Positions 53,424-63,452 are shown, counted from the stretch's first letter. The stretch: 64,000 nt of DNA from Kovacikia minuta CCNUW1 (GCF_020091585.1 NZ_CP083582.1:2542001-2606000); one strand, 5' to 3'. Translations and numbers: made by a program. The notes: a model not told the origin generated them from the letters alone.

Positions 53424-56400
53424 TCACGCGAGAACAGACACAACCCGAAAACCGATATAGCCGATGCAGTAGGCAGGAGTATTTCTGTGGCGAAACGCAG
53501 AACGGCAATACCCCGGAGCGAGGTTCCAGGAGCCGCCGCGCAGCACTCGATAACGATCGTCACCGTCTGCTATCCAGGCAGTTCCATCAGTGGGTACTCC
53601 TACATAGGATGGATGCCAGTAGTCAGCACACCACTCATAAACATTTCCATGCATGTCGGCTAATCCAAAGGCATTCACTATCCCAAAACTGCCTGCATCA
53701 GTCGTTTTCTGGCGATACTCCCCTATATTTCCGTCGCTATAGGTGTAGTTGCCGTCATAGTTGGCAAGATCTGTTGAAAGGGTTTCACCCAAATGAAAGG
53801 GGAATGTTGTTCCGGCACGGCAAGCGTACTCCCACTCAGCTTCGCTGGGCAGGCGGTAGGTTTTGCCCGTGTACCGAGACAAGCGGGCACAAAACTCGAT
53901 TGCCTCATACCAGGACACCACTTCGATGGGGCGATCGTCGCCTTTGAAGTTCGCCGGATCGGGTTCCAAAGCTTGGTCTACCTTCGGTAAGCCTGCAACA
54001 AATCGCCACTGTGCTTGAGTGATAGGGTACTGGCTCATGGCAAAGGGTTGAATGGTGACCCGGTGCTGTTTCTCCACATCCACCCCTTCCAGTTCTGGAT
54101 AGTTGGATTTGTACGAGTCTCGTCCTTCCTCATCTGGAGGCGACCCCATGAGGAACGCTCCCCCTGGAATTGCCACCAGATCCAGGAACAGATCCTCGGT
54201 CAATGGTTCTCTCCAGACGGGGATGGCTTTCACCTGGGTCAGCACTTCTCCCGCTTGCAGTTCCACGACCAGCATCGGCACTGGCTCCCCATTGATGGCA
54301 CCAATCAGGCTGAGGGCACGAGCAGCCCCCTGACGAACAGGTAAGGGTTGATCATCGTCTTCCAGGATTTGCAACAATTCTGCCCGTCCTGCTTTCATCC
54401 TGCCCAAGGACTCAGCGATACTACGCCGCAATTTGGATTCCTCCGCAGGGTCAGCCAGCAGCTTGAGCAGGCACGCCTGTCCCATTTTCAGTCTCCCCAA
54501 TGCCTGAGCCGCCGCCTGTCGAGCTTCTAGCGTTTGATTGCGGTTCTCCAGCATCCCGATCAGGTTAGGAGTCGCCAGCTTTGCGATCCCACCCCGTTTG
54601 CTCAGATCTTCAGCAGCCCGAATCCGGTATTCCAACTCCGGTGCCGAAAGTTCTGAGATCAGCAGGCGAATGCGGCGTTTTTCCTGTGCCTGTCGTAGTT
54701 CCTCTGGGTCTAATCCGGCTTTACGGGCAAGGTCTTCTGGAACCCAATCGGGTATCTTTCCTTCCTGTTGTCTCAGCAGGCAACAATCCCGCACCGCCAT
54801 CAAAAAACCTTGAATAGCTTCCGGTGTTTCGTTAGCACGGTCTAATACCGGGTCAATTGCCGCAAAGAATCTCCGCCAAACTGTCTCCAGATCATCTTGC
54901 TGGCAGTAAGATTCCACCAACCAGTTCGCTGCCAGATATTCTGCCAACGGGTCAAGGATGATGCGTAGTTTGTCTCCTGGTTCCAGAGTTTGCAGCAGTC
55001 GCAGCCGCTTTTCCAGGTAGTGCAGCCGCTTTTTGGCTTCCTCGACTTCCGTTCCTTGAGCAACTAAACGGGCGATCGCATCTGCTTTTTTTGCTGCGGT
55101 AGGACGATAGGTTTGTTTCAGGCATTCCCAGGCGATCGCCTGAGCATCCTGCTGCACCTGAAGCTGGTCAAGTTGATTGGCGGGCTCGATCGCGCGATTG
55201 AGCTGATTCAAATAGCTCAGCATTAGTTCTGGAACCGAGTCAGGCAATGTTCCGCCTGCTCCTTCCTGTTGTTCGATCGTCTGGTCAACATAGAGTCGCG
55301 CCAGCAATACCGTGATGTTCCGTTGTCCCACCATACGAGACAACCGACGACAGACTTCAAAGTAGTCCTCATCCTCAAACAAATGCCGTTTTCCTCTAGC
55401 AGTTAGATAGGCATTAATAAACTCAGACAGACGATTTCCTTCCACTCGCAGGGGTTCCAACACTACTTTGGGCGCATCACCCAGGGGTTCTAGCAACCGG
55501 GATGTAACAAGCAGGGCATTAATCGGAAACTCACGATTGGCTGGGCGAATTTTGTTACGTGTCGTTTCCGCCATTTCCGACAGGTGATCTACGATTACAA
55601 CCAACCGCCGCTTCCGCAGCAGGGCTTCGACCAAAGGTTTATCGATCAGCTCTTCACTCGCCACAAGTACCTGGAGGTAGCCTTGAACAACGTCCAGTAG
55701 ATTGTCCGATTCCCCTAACTCCTCCTCGATTAGAATCGGCAGAATGGCATACTTTGTCAGCTTTTTCTCCAATCCCCAGCGAACAATCTGACAGGCAAGG
55801 CTGGTTTTTCCAGCTCCCCCTTCTCCCATAATCAGCAAGCAGAAGCGCGATCGTTGAAAGTAAGGCTGGAGCGTCTGTGGACCAAACTCCATTTCAGAAG
55901 CACCATCGGATTTGACAGGCAATGGCACGTGGATGGAGCGATCGCTTACTGTTTGCCGACTGGTGAAATTAGCAGTTGCCGTTTTCAGTTGCTGGGCAAC
56001 CCAAGCATCCAAGACACGGGGATGATACTTGAGTGGGGATAGTCCCTGCAACAATCCACTCAGCACTGTTCCAACTCTAGGAATGCTGGCGATCGCTTTG
56101 ACCTGCCCATCCCCTAATTTCAGTAACCAGATCGGTCGCAGCAAGAAAATGCCACCGTAGGTACTCACCAGAACTAATCCCAACAACCCTGCCCCAGCTA
56201 TCCAGGGGTTGCTTTGCGCCCAGGACGTAGCCTGGTAGATTGGCTGATCCGTCAATGAATTTAGCTGAGTTTGCAGGCGATTACGGATCAGGCGCAGGGT
56301 TTCTAAATCCTTTGCTTTGGTTGCCCACGCCTGCTTGTCCTTCTCTAAAGTGAACAATACGGTGTCCAGTTGTTGCTTCAGGTCTTTGAGGTCTTGAATT

Positions 56401-56822
56401 TCCCTGACCTGCCAGCCTTGCCATTGGTCGGATTGGGTTTGACTGGATTGGGCGATCGCATTTAATGCTTGAACTGCTTTGCTGCGTACTTGGAGGTCAC
56501 TATCCTCCTGGCTAGCTGACGCTAGAGCTGGAACCGTTGACTTCGCTTCCCAACCGATCTGTCCCAGCGTTTGCGCAGCATAGAGACGAATTGTTACATT
56601 CGGTTCGCTCAAGGCATTTGTCAGAGGCTTGACAGATGCTTCCCCACATTGAGTGAGAGACTTCTGAGCATCTGGACGCTTCTGGTTATTCTGAAGCTGC
56701 TCAACTGCCTGTCTAAGAGAAACTGGAGGACAAATCTGGCCGTAACTCGCAGTTGCCAGTACCAATGGCAGGGTTGTTAGGTTTGCCACAGTTGACAGCA
56801 AGCGTCGAACCCGTAGGTTCAT
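53424..56822 (-). CDS. Membrane HEAT-NACHT-HEAT protein with FGE/C-lectin-type C-terminus
   Basis: A 1132-residue protein. Signal-peptide-like start (1-29), exported HEAT repeats (about 55-125), a coiled coil, then one membrane segment (207-228). The cytoplasmic part has NACHT (Walker A GEGGAGKTS near 345, VVIVDHLSEM, LVTSRLLEPL), then HEAT repeats (about 740-880) and a formylglycine-generating-enzyme-like domain to the end (IPGGAFLMGSPPDEEG, YRLPSEAEWEYACRAGT, LADMHGNVYEWCADY, VLRGGSW). The last 30 codons of FGE-like domains are the variable region in DGR targets. Here many of the variable positions end in C or T. It lies between the cas and tns operons and is probably cargo inside the transposon core. 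Confidence 0.85.
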   Translation of the reverse strand: MNLRVRRLLSTVANLTTLPLVLATASYGQICPPVSLRQAVEQLQNNQKRPDAQKSLTQCGEASVKPLTNALSEPNVTIRLYAAQTLGQIGWEAKSTVPALASASQEDSDLQVRSKAVQALNAIAQSSQTQSDQWQGWQVREIQDLKDLKQQLDTVLFTLEKDKQAWATKAKDLETLRLIRNRLQTQLNSLTDQPIYQATSWAQSNPWIAGAGLLGLVLVSTYGGIFLLRPIWLLKLGDGQVKAIASIPRVGTVLSGLLQGLSPLKYHPRVLDAWVAQQLKTATANFTSRQTVSDRSIHVPLPVKSDGASEMEFGPQTLQPYFQRSRFCLLIMGEGGAGKTSLACQIVRWGLEKKLTKYAILPILIEEELGESDNLLDVVQGYLQVLVASEELIDKPLVEALLRKRRLVVIVDHLSEMAETTRNKIRPANREFPINALLVTSRLLEPLGDAPKVVLEPLRVEGNRLSEFINAYLTARGKRHLFEDEDYFEVCRRLSRMVGQRNITVLLARLYVDQTIEQQEGAGGTLPDSVPELMLSYLNQLNRAIEPANQLDQLQVQQDAQAIAWECLKQTYRPTAAKKADAIARLVAQGTEVEEAKKRLHYLEKRLRLLQTLEPGDKLRIILDPLAEYLAANWLVESYCQQDDLETVWRRFFAAIDPVLDRANETPEAIQGFLMAVRDCCLLRQQEGKIPDWVPEDLARKAGLDPEELRQAQEKRRIRLLISELSAPELEYRIRAAEDLSKRGGIAKLATPNLIGMLENRNQTLEARQAAAQALGRLKMGQACLLKLLADPAEESKLRRSIAESLGRMKAGRAELLQILEDDDQPLPVRQGAARALSLIGAINGEPVPMLVVELQAGEVLTQVKAIPVWREPLTEDLFLDLVAIPGGAFLMGSPPDEEGRDSYKSNYPELEGVDVEKQHRVTIQPFAMSQYPITQAQWRFVAGLPKVDQALEPDPANFKGDDRPIEVVSWYEAIEFCARLSRYTGKTYRLPSEAEWEYACRAGTTFPFHLGETLSTDLANYDGNYTYSDGNIGEYRQKTTDAGSFGIVNAFGLADMHGNVYEWCADYWHPSYVGVPTDGTAWIADGDDRYRVLRGGSWNLAPGYCRSAFRHRNTPAYCIGYIGFRVVSVLA

Positions 56823-57214
56823 AATCTTTTCCCAGAATAAAAGTGCTAGGAGTCAGTCTATTGCAACTGGCGATACTTCTGCATTCAAGCCTTAGGCAAA
56901 AGATTCCAGAAAACCGTCTGATGCCTTCCTGTTCGGCTTCAACTTCAGTTTTCCAACTGCCTGGAATCTCTGGAATCGCCACGAGTTGGTCTGTTTACGC
57001 GATCGAATCAGCCTCTTGTACTTCCAGCAGTATGTCTGCCATACTTCTATCCCAATTTGTTCATACCGATTGTAGAAGATAACTAAAAGGGCCTAATGAA
57101 GGACAGCAAAAATTCTTGCTTTCAGAGACTTCTCCGCTGAAAATAAATTCTGCTACTATTTTCTGATAGTTCCTTTGTACTTTTTCGCGTACTGCTGAGG
57201 GTAGGACTCACCGT
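56823..57214. other. Divergent intergenic region between the FGE protein and tnsAB
   Basis: 392 bases. It must hold the promoters of both divergent genes. A short minus-strand frame from about 57043 (MADILLEVQEADSIA) stops after 15 codons; it might be the rest of a small protein. GAGGGTAGGA just before 57215 serves as the ribosome binding site of tnsAB. No clear regulator site was found. Confidence 0.4.
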
Positions 57215-59989
57215 ATGCTTGATGCAAAAGGTTTCGACAACTGGTGTCAATCTCTCGGTCTGAGCCAAGCAGCCCGTGCCGCCATAGAGCGTGTACGTTC
57301 CTCCCCTCCATCGCGGCGAGTCCAAAGTGGTAGAGGCAACGTCTCTGGCAACTACCCCAGCCGCAAAATGGGTGTGACCATTCAGTTTGAATCCCACCGT
57401 AACGAACTTGCTCGCATCTACGAACTGGAAAGCGATCCCAACGTTTTGGAGTATTATGATCAGCCCCCATCTTTCGAGCTTGACTACCTCTCCAAAAGTG
57501 GACGGCGTAACCGTCATCAGTACACACCAGACTTCTTTGTTCTTCGCAACGACTCAGCAGGTTGGGAGGAGTGTAAACCTGAGGAAGAGCTTAAACGGTT
57601 GGCTGAAAATAGCCCCAATCGTTACCAGCAGGATGAAAATGGTCAGTGGCATTGTCCGCCCGCAGAAGCCTATGCTCACCCTTTGGGACTCGACTTCCGT
57701 GTCTGGTCTAATGCTGAAATTAATTGGGTATTTCAGCGAAACTTTATTTGGTTGGAAGACTACCTGGATTTGGATTCACTAAGCGTTGATGAGGCAGCAT
57801 CAGCATCGGTCATGGCTCTTGTTAGAGCGAATGAAGGGATTGCACTGCTAGACCTGCTTCAGAAAGCTGAAAGTACTGATGCGGATGACATCTACACCTT
57901 AGTTGCGACGAAACAAATCTATGTCGATTTAAGAGCAGAACGACTGGCAAATAGCGATCGAGTACAAGTTTTTTCTGACCAAGCAACTGCCCTTGCTTAT
58001 CGACGTGCTACGGAAGTCACTAAATCCTCTCCTGGTAACCTTCAAAAAATTGCCATTGCCGTTGGTAATTCTCTTATTTGGGATGGGGAATGTTGGGAAA
58101 TTATCAACACTGGAAGCCAAGCTACTGCCTTGATGCGATCGGATGGCAAGGTTGTCGATTTGCCCAATGAAGTACTAGATAAGTATATTCAGGTAGGCAA
58201 GATTGGCGCTTTAACTCAATCCGAAGATACGACCAAACAGGAAGAAGTTCAGGCAATTCTTCAACGAGCCAGACCAGAAGATATTGTCGAGGCCAATCGA
58301 CGATACGAGCAAATTCAACCCTATCTGGGTTTAAATGCTGCACCAACACCTTCAAGTACCATTCGGCGTTGGCGGATTCAATACCGTCAAGCAGAAGCAA
58401 TTTATGGGAGTGGTTACATTGGTTTACTCCCGAATCATGGAGCTAAAGGAAATCGAGCCAGCAAGATCGATGAGTCTGTACGGTCGTTTATGGTGAAATT
58501 TATTGAGGAGAACTACGAAACACTCAAACATAGACGGCCCTGGCGCGTTTATGGCTCCCTGATAGAGGCTTGTGAGAATCACGAACCCAGACTAGTTCCT
58601 CCTAGCTCAAAAACTTTTTACGCGGAGATTAAGCGACGTGCTAGTGCCGAACAGACGGAAAAGCGAGAAGGCCGAAGATCTGCTATTCAGAAGCGACCAA
58701 CTTACTTTGAGCTAAAACTGACAACACCCCGGCATGGCGATCGTCCCTTTGAAATTGTTCATTTCGACCATACAGAACTGGATATTGAATTAGTCAGTTC
58801 CCTGGAGTCTTTGACTCAATGTAATTTCAATTTCGCTGAGAACAACCGTTTCAATTTAGGTAGACCTTGGGCATCATTCATGGTGGATGCCTACAGCCGC
58901 CGTCTTTTGGCAGTTTACTTAACCTATGAAGAACCCAGTTATCGCTCCTGCATGGCTGCATTGCGATTCTGCGTTCAACGATTTAAACGATTTCCCCAAT
59001 CAATTGTGGTAGATAATGGAGCGGAATTTCATAGCAATTATTTTGAGCAACTGCTGGCTTACTATGCTTGCACTAAAAAACACCGACCTCCAGCCGATGC
59101 CCGTTTTGGCTCTGTAGTAGAAAGATTATTCGGAACGGCAAATAAACAGTTTGTTCATGAGCTCAAGGGAAATACCCAAATCGCTCAGCTCCGTCGTAAA
59201 GTCACAAAATCTGTACGACCTTCGGCTCAAGCAGAGTGGAACTTAGGAGAGTTATACGAATCTTTGTGTGAATGGGCATACGAGATTTATGACAAACGAC
59301 AACATCCAACTCTTGGGCGAAGTCCCCGCGATGCATTTAATAGTGGATTGACAGTTGGAGGCAACCGGATTCATCGCCGCGTTGAATACGATGACACTTT
59401 CCGCATGTTGACATTGCCTGCCCCGGATCGTGGAAAACGCATGGTACAACCAGGACAAGGGATCAAAATAAATCATGTTTACTATTGGTCAAATGCTTTT
59501 CGTGACCCGGAAATTGAACGGTCGATGGTTGAGGTTCGATATGAACCTTTTGATGCTGGCATTGCTTATGCCTTAGTTCAGGGGCAATGGATTCAATGTA
59601 TTTCTAGTCATTACCAATACCTAAAGGGAAGACCAGAAAAGGAAATGCGCTTAATTGCTGAGGAACTAAGAAAGCGCAAGCGAGATCAGGGAAGAGATGT
59701 TGTTCTTAATGACAAGGAGTTGGTGCAATTTCTTAATTCAACTGAAGCGAAAGAAGGGCAATTTTTGAAGCGTCGCTTACAAGCTGTTGAAAATCAGAGT
59801 GTAATTCAAGGAATTTCAAGCAGTGGAGAAGTAGCTCCTGGTGAGGAAGTAAGTTTAAATGCAATAGGGGTTTCATCTTTATCCATAGCACCACTTCCTC
59901 CTGAAACCGAACAAGATATAGGCAAGCCCATAACGGCAAATTCTTCAGAGTCCACTTCTGGGGAACACGAGTTTTACGGAGAGTGGTAA
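57215..59989 (+). CDS. tnsAB: TnsA-TnsB fusion transposase
   Basis: A 924-residue fusion. The TnsA part (about 1-185) is a PD-(D/E)xK endonuclease with Glu64, Asp106 in YTPDFF, Glu119 and Lys121 in WEECK. It would cut the 5' ends of the element, giving cut-and-paste movement. The TnsB part is a DDE integrase with Asp518 in VHFDHTELD, Asp600 in VVDNGAEF and Glu636 in GSVVERLFG, a DD35E spacing, preceded by helix-turn-helix regions that bind the ends. All catalytic residues are present. First gene of tnsAB-tnsC-tniQ-tnsD. TnsAB fusions are typical of I-B2 and I-D CAST elements and not of V-K elements, which lack TnsA. Confidence 0.93.
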   Translation: MLDAKGFDNWCQSLGLSQAARAAIERVRSSPPSRRVQSGRGNVSGNYPSRKMGVTIQFESHRNELARIYELESDPNVLEYYDQPPSFELDYLSKSGRRNRHQYTPDFFVLRNDSAGWEECKPEEELKRLAENSPNRYQQDENGQWHCPPAEAYAHPLGLDFRVWSNAEINWVFQRNFIWLEDYLDLDSLSVDEAASASVMALVRANEGIALLDLLQKAESTDADDIYTLVATKQIYVDLRAERLANSDRVQVFSDQATALAYRRATEVTKSSPGNLQKIAIAVGNSLIWDGECWEIINTGSQATALMRSDGKVVDLPNEVLDKYIQVGKIGALTQSEDTTKQEEVQAILQRARPEDIVEANRRYEQIQPYLGLNAAPTPSSTIRRWRIQYRQAEAIYGSGYIGLLPNHGAKGNRASKIDESVRSFMVKFIEENYETLKHRRPWRVYGSLIEACENHEPRLVPPSSKTFYAEIKRRASAEQTEKREGRRSAIQKRPTYFELKLTTPRHGDRPFEIVHFDHTELDIELVSSLESLTQCNFNFAENNRFNLGRPWASFMVDAYSRRLLAVYLTYEEPSYRSCMAALRFCVQRFKRFPQSIVVDNGAEFHSNYFEQLLAYYACTKKHRPPADARFGSVVERLFGTANKQFVHELKGNTQIAQLRRKVTKSVRPSAQAEWNLGELYESLCEWAYEIYDKRQHPTLGRSPRDAFNSGLTVGGNRIHRRVEYDDTFRMLTLPAPDRGKRMVQPGQGIKINHVYYWSNAFRDPEIERSMVEVRYEPFDAGIAYALVQGQWIQCISSHYQYLKGRPEKEMRLIAEELRKRKRDQGRDVVLNDKELVQFLNSTEAKEGQFLKRRLQAVENQSVIQGISSSGEVAPGEEVSLNAIGVSSLSIAPLPPETEQDIGKPITANSSESTSGEHEFYGEW

Positions 59990-59991
59990 CT

Positions 59992-61110
59992 ATGCAGGCT
60001 GAGAGAGGTTTTCCAAGGGAACTCTTGAATCAACCAGTTTCCGCTAGAATCACTTACTTTCAAAGTTATACAATGCCCCATCCGAAATTGAGAGTGGCTG
60101 CCCAAAAATTAAAGTATTCTATTCATCAACCAGCTGGGGCATCTCTAATTTTTGTTTTTGGACCTTCAGGAGTTGGAAAGTCTACTCTTTTAAGGAAAAT
60201 TGCTCAGGATTTAACAGAGGTTGCACTCCCTAGAATGGAGATTCATAAGGGTTATATTCCAGTTGCAGACATTGAGGCGATTGCTCCAGAGTTTAGCAAT
60301 TTTGATTGGAAAGACTTTTATGTTCGTGCCCTAATGGCTCTTAAGGAGCCAATGATCGAAAAGAAAATCAGTCGCACAGATTCTAAGCTTAAACTCCGCT
60401 TAGCATTGGAGTCAGCCCTTAAAAACCGAAAACCAGATGCATTCTTTGTAGACGAAGCCCAAAATTTGGGTAAAGTAGCCAGTGGGCGTAAGTTACGTGA
60501 CCAAACTGACTGCATCAAATCTTTAGCCAATATTACCCAAACACAGTTTGTTCTTTGCGGAACTTATGAATTACTAGTTCTCAGAAATTTAAGTGGGCAA
60601 TTATGTAGACGCAGTACTGATATTCACCTACCCCGGTATTTTGCTGAATTTGATAACGATCGACAAGCTTTTCAAGCAGTTCTGTCGACATTTCAAAGCT
60701 ATCTTCCTCTTCTGGAAGCACCTAGTTTATCGGAGAACTGGGATTTTTGTTATGAACGTAGCATTGGTTGCATAGGTATCCTTAAGGATTGGTTGTCTCG
60801 AACTTTAAGTGCTGTTCTTGAGGAGGACAATAATGCAAGAACTTTGACTCTCAAGCACTTGGAACGTCATGCTTGGTCAACAAGCCAATGTTCTATTATG
60901 CTAAAAGAAGCAAAGGAAGGTGAAAAGAAATTAGGAGATAAGCGCACAACTGATGACCAACTCCGCGCTGATTTAGGGCTAGACCCATCTATCTCTTTAC
61001 CTGACGTTGCTGTTTCCTCAGAAGCTTCGAATGAGAATTCAACACGGAGGGTCGGTGAACCATTGCCCCGCCGCCGCCCTGTAGGGGAGGAAGAATGTGT
61101 CAATCAATAA
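59992..61110 (+). CDS. tnsC: TnsC AAA+ transposition regulator
   Basis: An AAA+ ATPase of about 372 residues from the ATG at 59992; a GTG at 59983 is possible. Walker A GPSGVGKST (about 60-68 from 59983) and Walker B AFFVDEAQN are intact. FVLCGTYELL is sensor 1 and LCRRSTDIHLPRY the arginine-bearing segment. TnsC couples the target selector (TniQ-Cascade or TnsD) to the TnsAB transposase. Two bases separate it from tnsAB. The arginine-rich tail overlaps the tniQ start. Intact and probably functional. Confidence 0.93.
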   Translation: MQAERGFPRELLNQPVSARITYFQSYTMPHPKLRVAAQKLKYSIHQPAGASLIFVFGPSGVGKSTLLRKIAQDLTEVALPRMEIHKGYIPVADIEAIAPEFSNFDWKDFYVRALMALKEPMIEKKISRTDSKLKLRLALESALKNRKPDAFFVDEAQNLGKVASGRKLRDQTDCIKSLANITQTQFVLCGTYELLVLRNLSGQLCRRSTDIHLPRYFAEFDNDRQAFQAVLSTFQSYLPLLEAPSLSENWDFCYERSIGCIGILKDWLSRTLSAVLEEDNNARTLTLKHLERHAWSTSQCSIMLKEAKEGEKKLGDKRTTDDQLRADLGLDPSISLPDVAVSSEASNENSTRRVGEPLPRRRPVGEEECVNQ

Positions 61111-62002
61111 TCTGGAGAGCTGTGAGCCCTGGAATTCAAAATTCCCAAAGACTCCAAAACGCAGTAAGCTTTACTCCCTAGAACCTGTTTCAATTAGTAC
61201 AGCCTATACTGAGGGGTTAATTAGCTACGTTTGCCGACTTGCTGAAGCACATTGTGTTTCTCCAGGAGTCCTTATTAAACAGGAAATTCTTCCTAGCTTC
61301 AGAAGAAATTACACCGTAGGTAACCAAGAAATTTATCAGCTGCACAATAACGGAGGTATCACTACAGTTGCTTGTCTACCTAAACCTGCAAATACAAAAA
61401 ATTCTAATGAGTATGGATTTTTAGCTTTTCAATATATCAAAGGACTTGAACCATTGGTGTTGAGAGAGGATCTTCAATCCTTAATTATTCCACCATGGAT
61501 TGGGGAGGCTTTGGGCACAGATATTGAATTAGCAAGAGATGTTAGGGCTTGGTGTCCAAAGTGCTTTCAAGATAGCCTCGACATCAAAAAGCCAATCTAT
61601 GAGCCTTTGCTTTGGTCGATCACCGCTGTTACCGTTTGCCCTTACCATCACCAGCCCCTGCAATCCCGTTGTCCTTTCTGCAAAAAAAACCAACGTCCTC
61701 TTACAGGGAAAATGCAGGTAGGTCGTTGTTCCCAGTGCAAGGCTTGGCTGAACAAACTAGGGGAAAACTCATCAGAATCAGAAAGTTCAGTTTATGCAGA
61801 GCTTGAATGGCATCTCTGGGTTACAAAGCAGGTAATGGGAGTATTAGCGGTTACGCCTAACTTGCCATACAAGGAGACCAGTGCAGCGATCGCTCAAGTA
61901 CTTCGTGACACCAAAAGACCAGAATCAGAAATTTCAGTGAATCCGTCAACCCGACGAATACAGCTGAAACTACTGGAAACAATTGCTTGTTACGTCCAAT
62001 AG
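61097..62002 (+). CDS. tniQ: TniQ, likely partner of the Cascade complex
   Basis: A 301-residue TniQ-family protein starting with GTG after GGGGAGGAAGA. The N-terminal TniQ domain has YSLEPVSISTAYTEGLISYVCRLAEAHCVSPG. Zinc-ribbon cysteines follow (WCPKC, VCPYHH, RCPFC, RCSQC). It ends soon after the zinc part, as expected for the short TniQ that binds Cascade for RNA-guided insertion; a long one (TnsD) follows. Overlaps tnsC by 14 bases. Intact. Confidence 0.88.
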   Translation: MSINNLESCEPWNSKFPKTPKRSKLYSLEPVSISTAYTEGLISYVCRLAEAHCVSPGVLIKQEILPSFRRNYTVGNQEIYQLHNNGGITTVACLPKPANTKNSNEYGFLAFQYIKGLEPLVLREDLQSLIIPPWIGEALGTDIELARDVRAWCPKCFQDSLDIKKPIYEPLLWSITAVTVCPYHHQPLQSRCPFCKKNQRPLTGKMQVGRCSQCKAWLNKLGENSSESESSVYAELEWHLWVTKQVMGVLAVTPNLPYKETSAAIAQVLRDTKRPESEISVNPSTRRIQLKLLETIACYVQ

Positions 62003-62007
62003 CATGT

Positions 62008-63381
62008 ATGTATGGTACGGAAAATGATTTACCGATGAGCGAGGAATTCTGGGATCTAACGTTACCTGCTACCCCTTCTCGCAGCCGCCTCTATAGTCTT
62101 GAACCTATAGGGCTTGGTACAGATGGAGTTGAAAGTTTGACTGGGTATGTAGCTAGGCTAGCTAACGCCCACTATGTGTCTGTTGGAAGTCTGATAGCCA
62201 ACGAATTGCACTCATTAGTTACTCAAGCCCAGAAACATAGTTACTTGCATTAGATTAAGAGCTGCACTGGAGTCTTAAATAGCACAGGACAAATGGCATG
62301 GGATTTTGTCCATGCATTGGAAAATTTAACTTTGCGTCACGATTTACGTTATCTTACATTGGTGCAATGGGCTAACATTTTACCAGCAAAAGGACTTCTA
62401 CGCCACAGCCGTGTTTGGTGCTCCGCCTGCTACAAAGAATGGCAAAGGAATCAAAGGATAGTGTACGAGCCACTTTTGTGGTCATTTAGCGTAGTTTCAA
62501 TTTGCCAGCAGCATCAACGCAAGTTATCCTCAATATGCCCATTCTGTCAACATGAACTTTCTCCTTTGAGTTGGCACTCTCAACCAGGATATTGTTCTAA
62601 GTGTCATTGTTGGCTGGGAGACGAAGACACTATATCTGTTCAAGAGATAGATTCTGGAGAATTGAAATGGCAAGCCTGGGTTATTAAGAATGTTGGAGAA
62701 CTACTAGCCTACACATCTCACCTATCAGATGTACCTGTCAGGGGACAAGTAGCGAGAGCGTTAGCAGCCTGTATCTCGCAAACAACTCAGGGAAACATTA
62801 CTGAGTTTGCTCGTAAACTAGGATTACTGAAAAGTGCTGTATGGCAATGGCAGTCAAGTAAAGCATTACCACAGTTGTTAGTAATCCTAAAAATTTGTTA
62901 CGCTTTAGAAATATCTCTATTGGAATTTTTGTTTGATCCAGAAATACTCGGTACTGGTAAACCTACGATTAAGGCAGTTCAAAATTCAAGTCCAAAATTC
63001 CAGCATCATCCAGTTCAATTTGATACACCCAAAGTTCAAAAGTCTTTAGAAGATGTTCTTCTAGAGGAACCTCCGCCTTCAATGGAGTCGGTTGCCAAAA
63101 GATTTAAGATTAGTGCTCGATCTATGCGGAGGCGATTTCCGCAACTATGTACAGCCATTTCAAACCGTTATCTGAAGCATCGAGAGAAACTTCGGGAAGC
63201 GAAGATTGAGCAATCCTGTGCAGAAGTGCGTCAAATCGCTATCAAACTTTACAACAAGGGCATTGATCCAACCCGTAACTACATCTCAGGACATCTGAGC
63301 AAGCCAGCCTACTTCAGGGAACCTTCAGTAAGTGCAGCCTTGACATCATTAAGAAAAGAGTTAGGGCTAGAAGAATCCTAA
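62008..63381 (+). pseudogene. tnsD: TnsD (long TniQ) with one in-frame amber codon
   Basis: One open frame of 458 codons apart from a single TAG at 62251-62253. The N-terminal part has SRLYSLEPIGLGTDGVESLTGYVARLANAHYVS, the TniQ lead-in. Read across the TAG, IKSCTGVLNSTGQMAWDFVHALE continues the family pattern, so only the one codon is wrong. After it come WCSACY, ICPFC, YCSKC, an XRE-like HTH near FARKLGLLKSAVWQW, and a C-terminal recognition region (AKRFKISARSMRRRFPQL). TnsD directs insertion to an attachment site, here plausibly the adjacent tRNA-Leu. It could be a recent pseudogene, a sequencing error or a readthrough gene. Confidence 0.82.
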
Positions 63382-63399
63382 GCCTCCACAACATTGCTT

Positions 63400-63452
63400 T
63401 TTTGAAGAATAAAATGGACATTTGACTTTTGAAGCATAAGCTGAACATTTGT
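63400..63452 (-). repeat. TnsB-binding-site-like direct repeats of the transposon right end
   Basis: Two direct repeats 27 bases apart, 63400-63425 and 63427-63452. On the minus strand both read CAAATGTyCA, then TTAT, then CTTCAAAA. They follow the tnsD stop and precede the tRNA, as expected for the right end of a Tn7-like element. The exact terminus is not defined: no clear TGT start with a target duplication is seen between 63452 and 63507. Confidence 0.7.

Noticed and set aside
53154-53508. Frames on both strands between cas10d and the FGE protein
   Set aside because: Composition is not protein-like, frames overlap on both strands, and no start signal is present.
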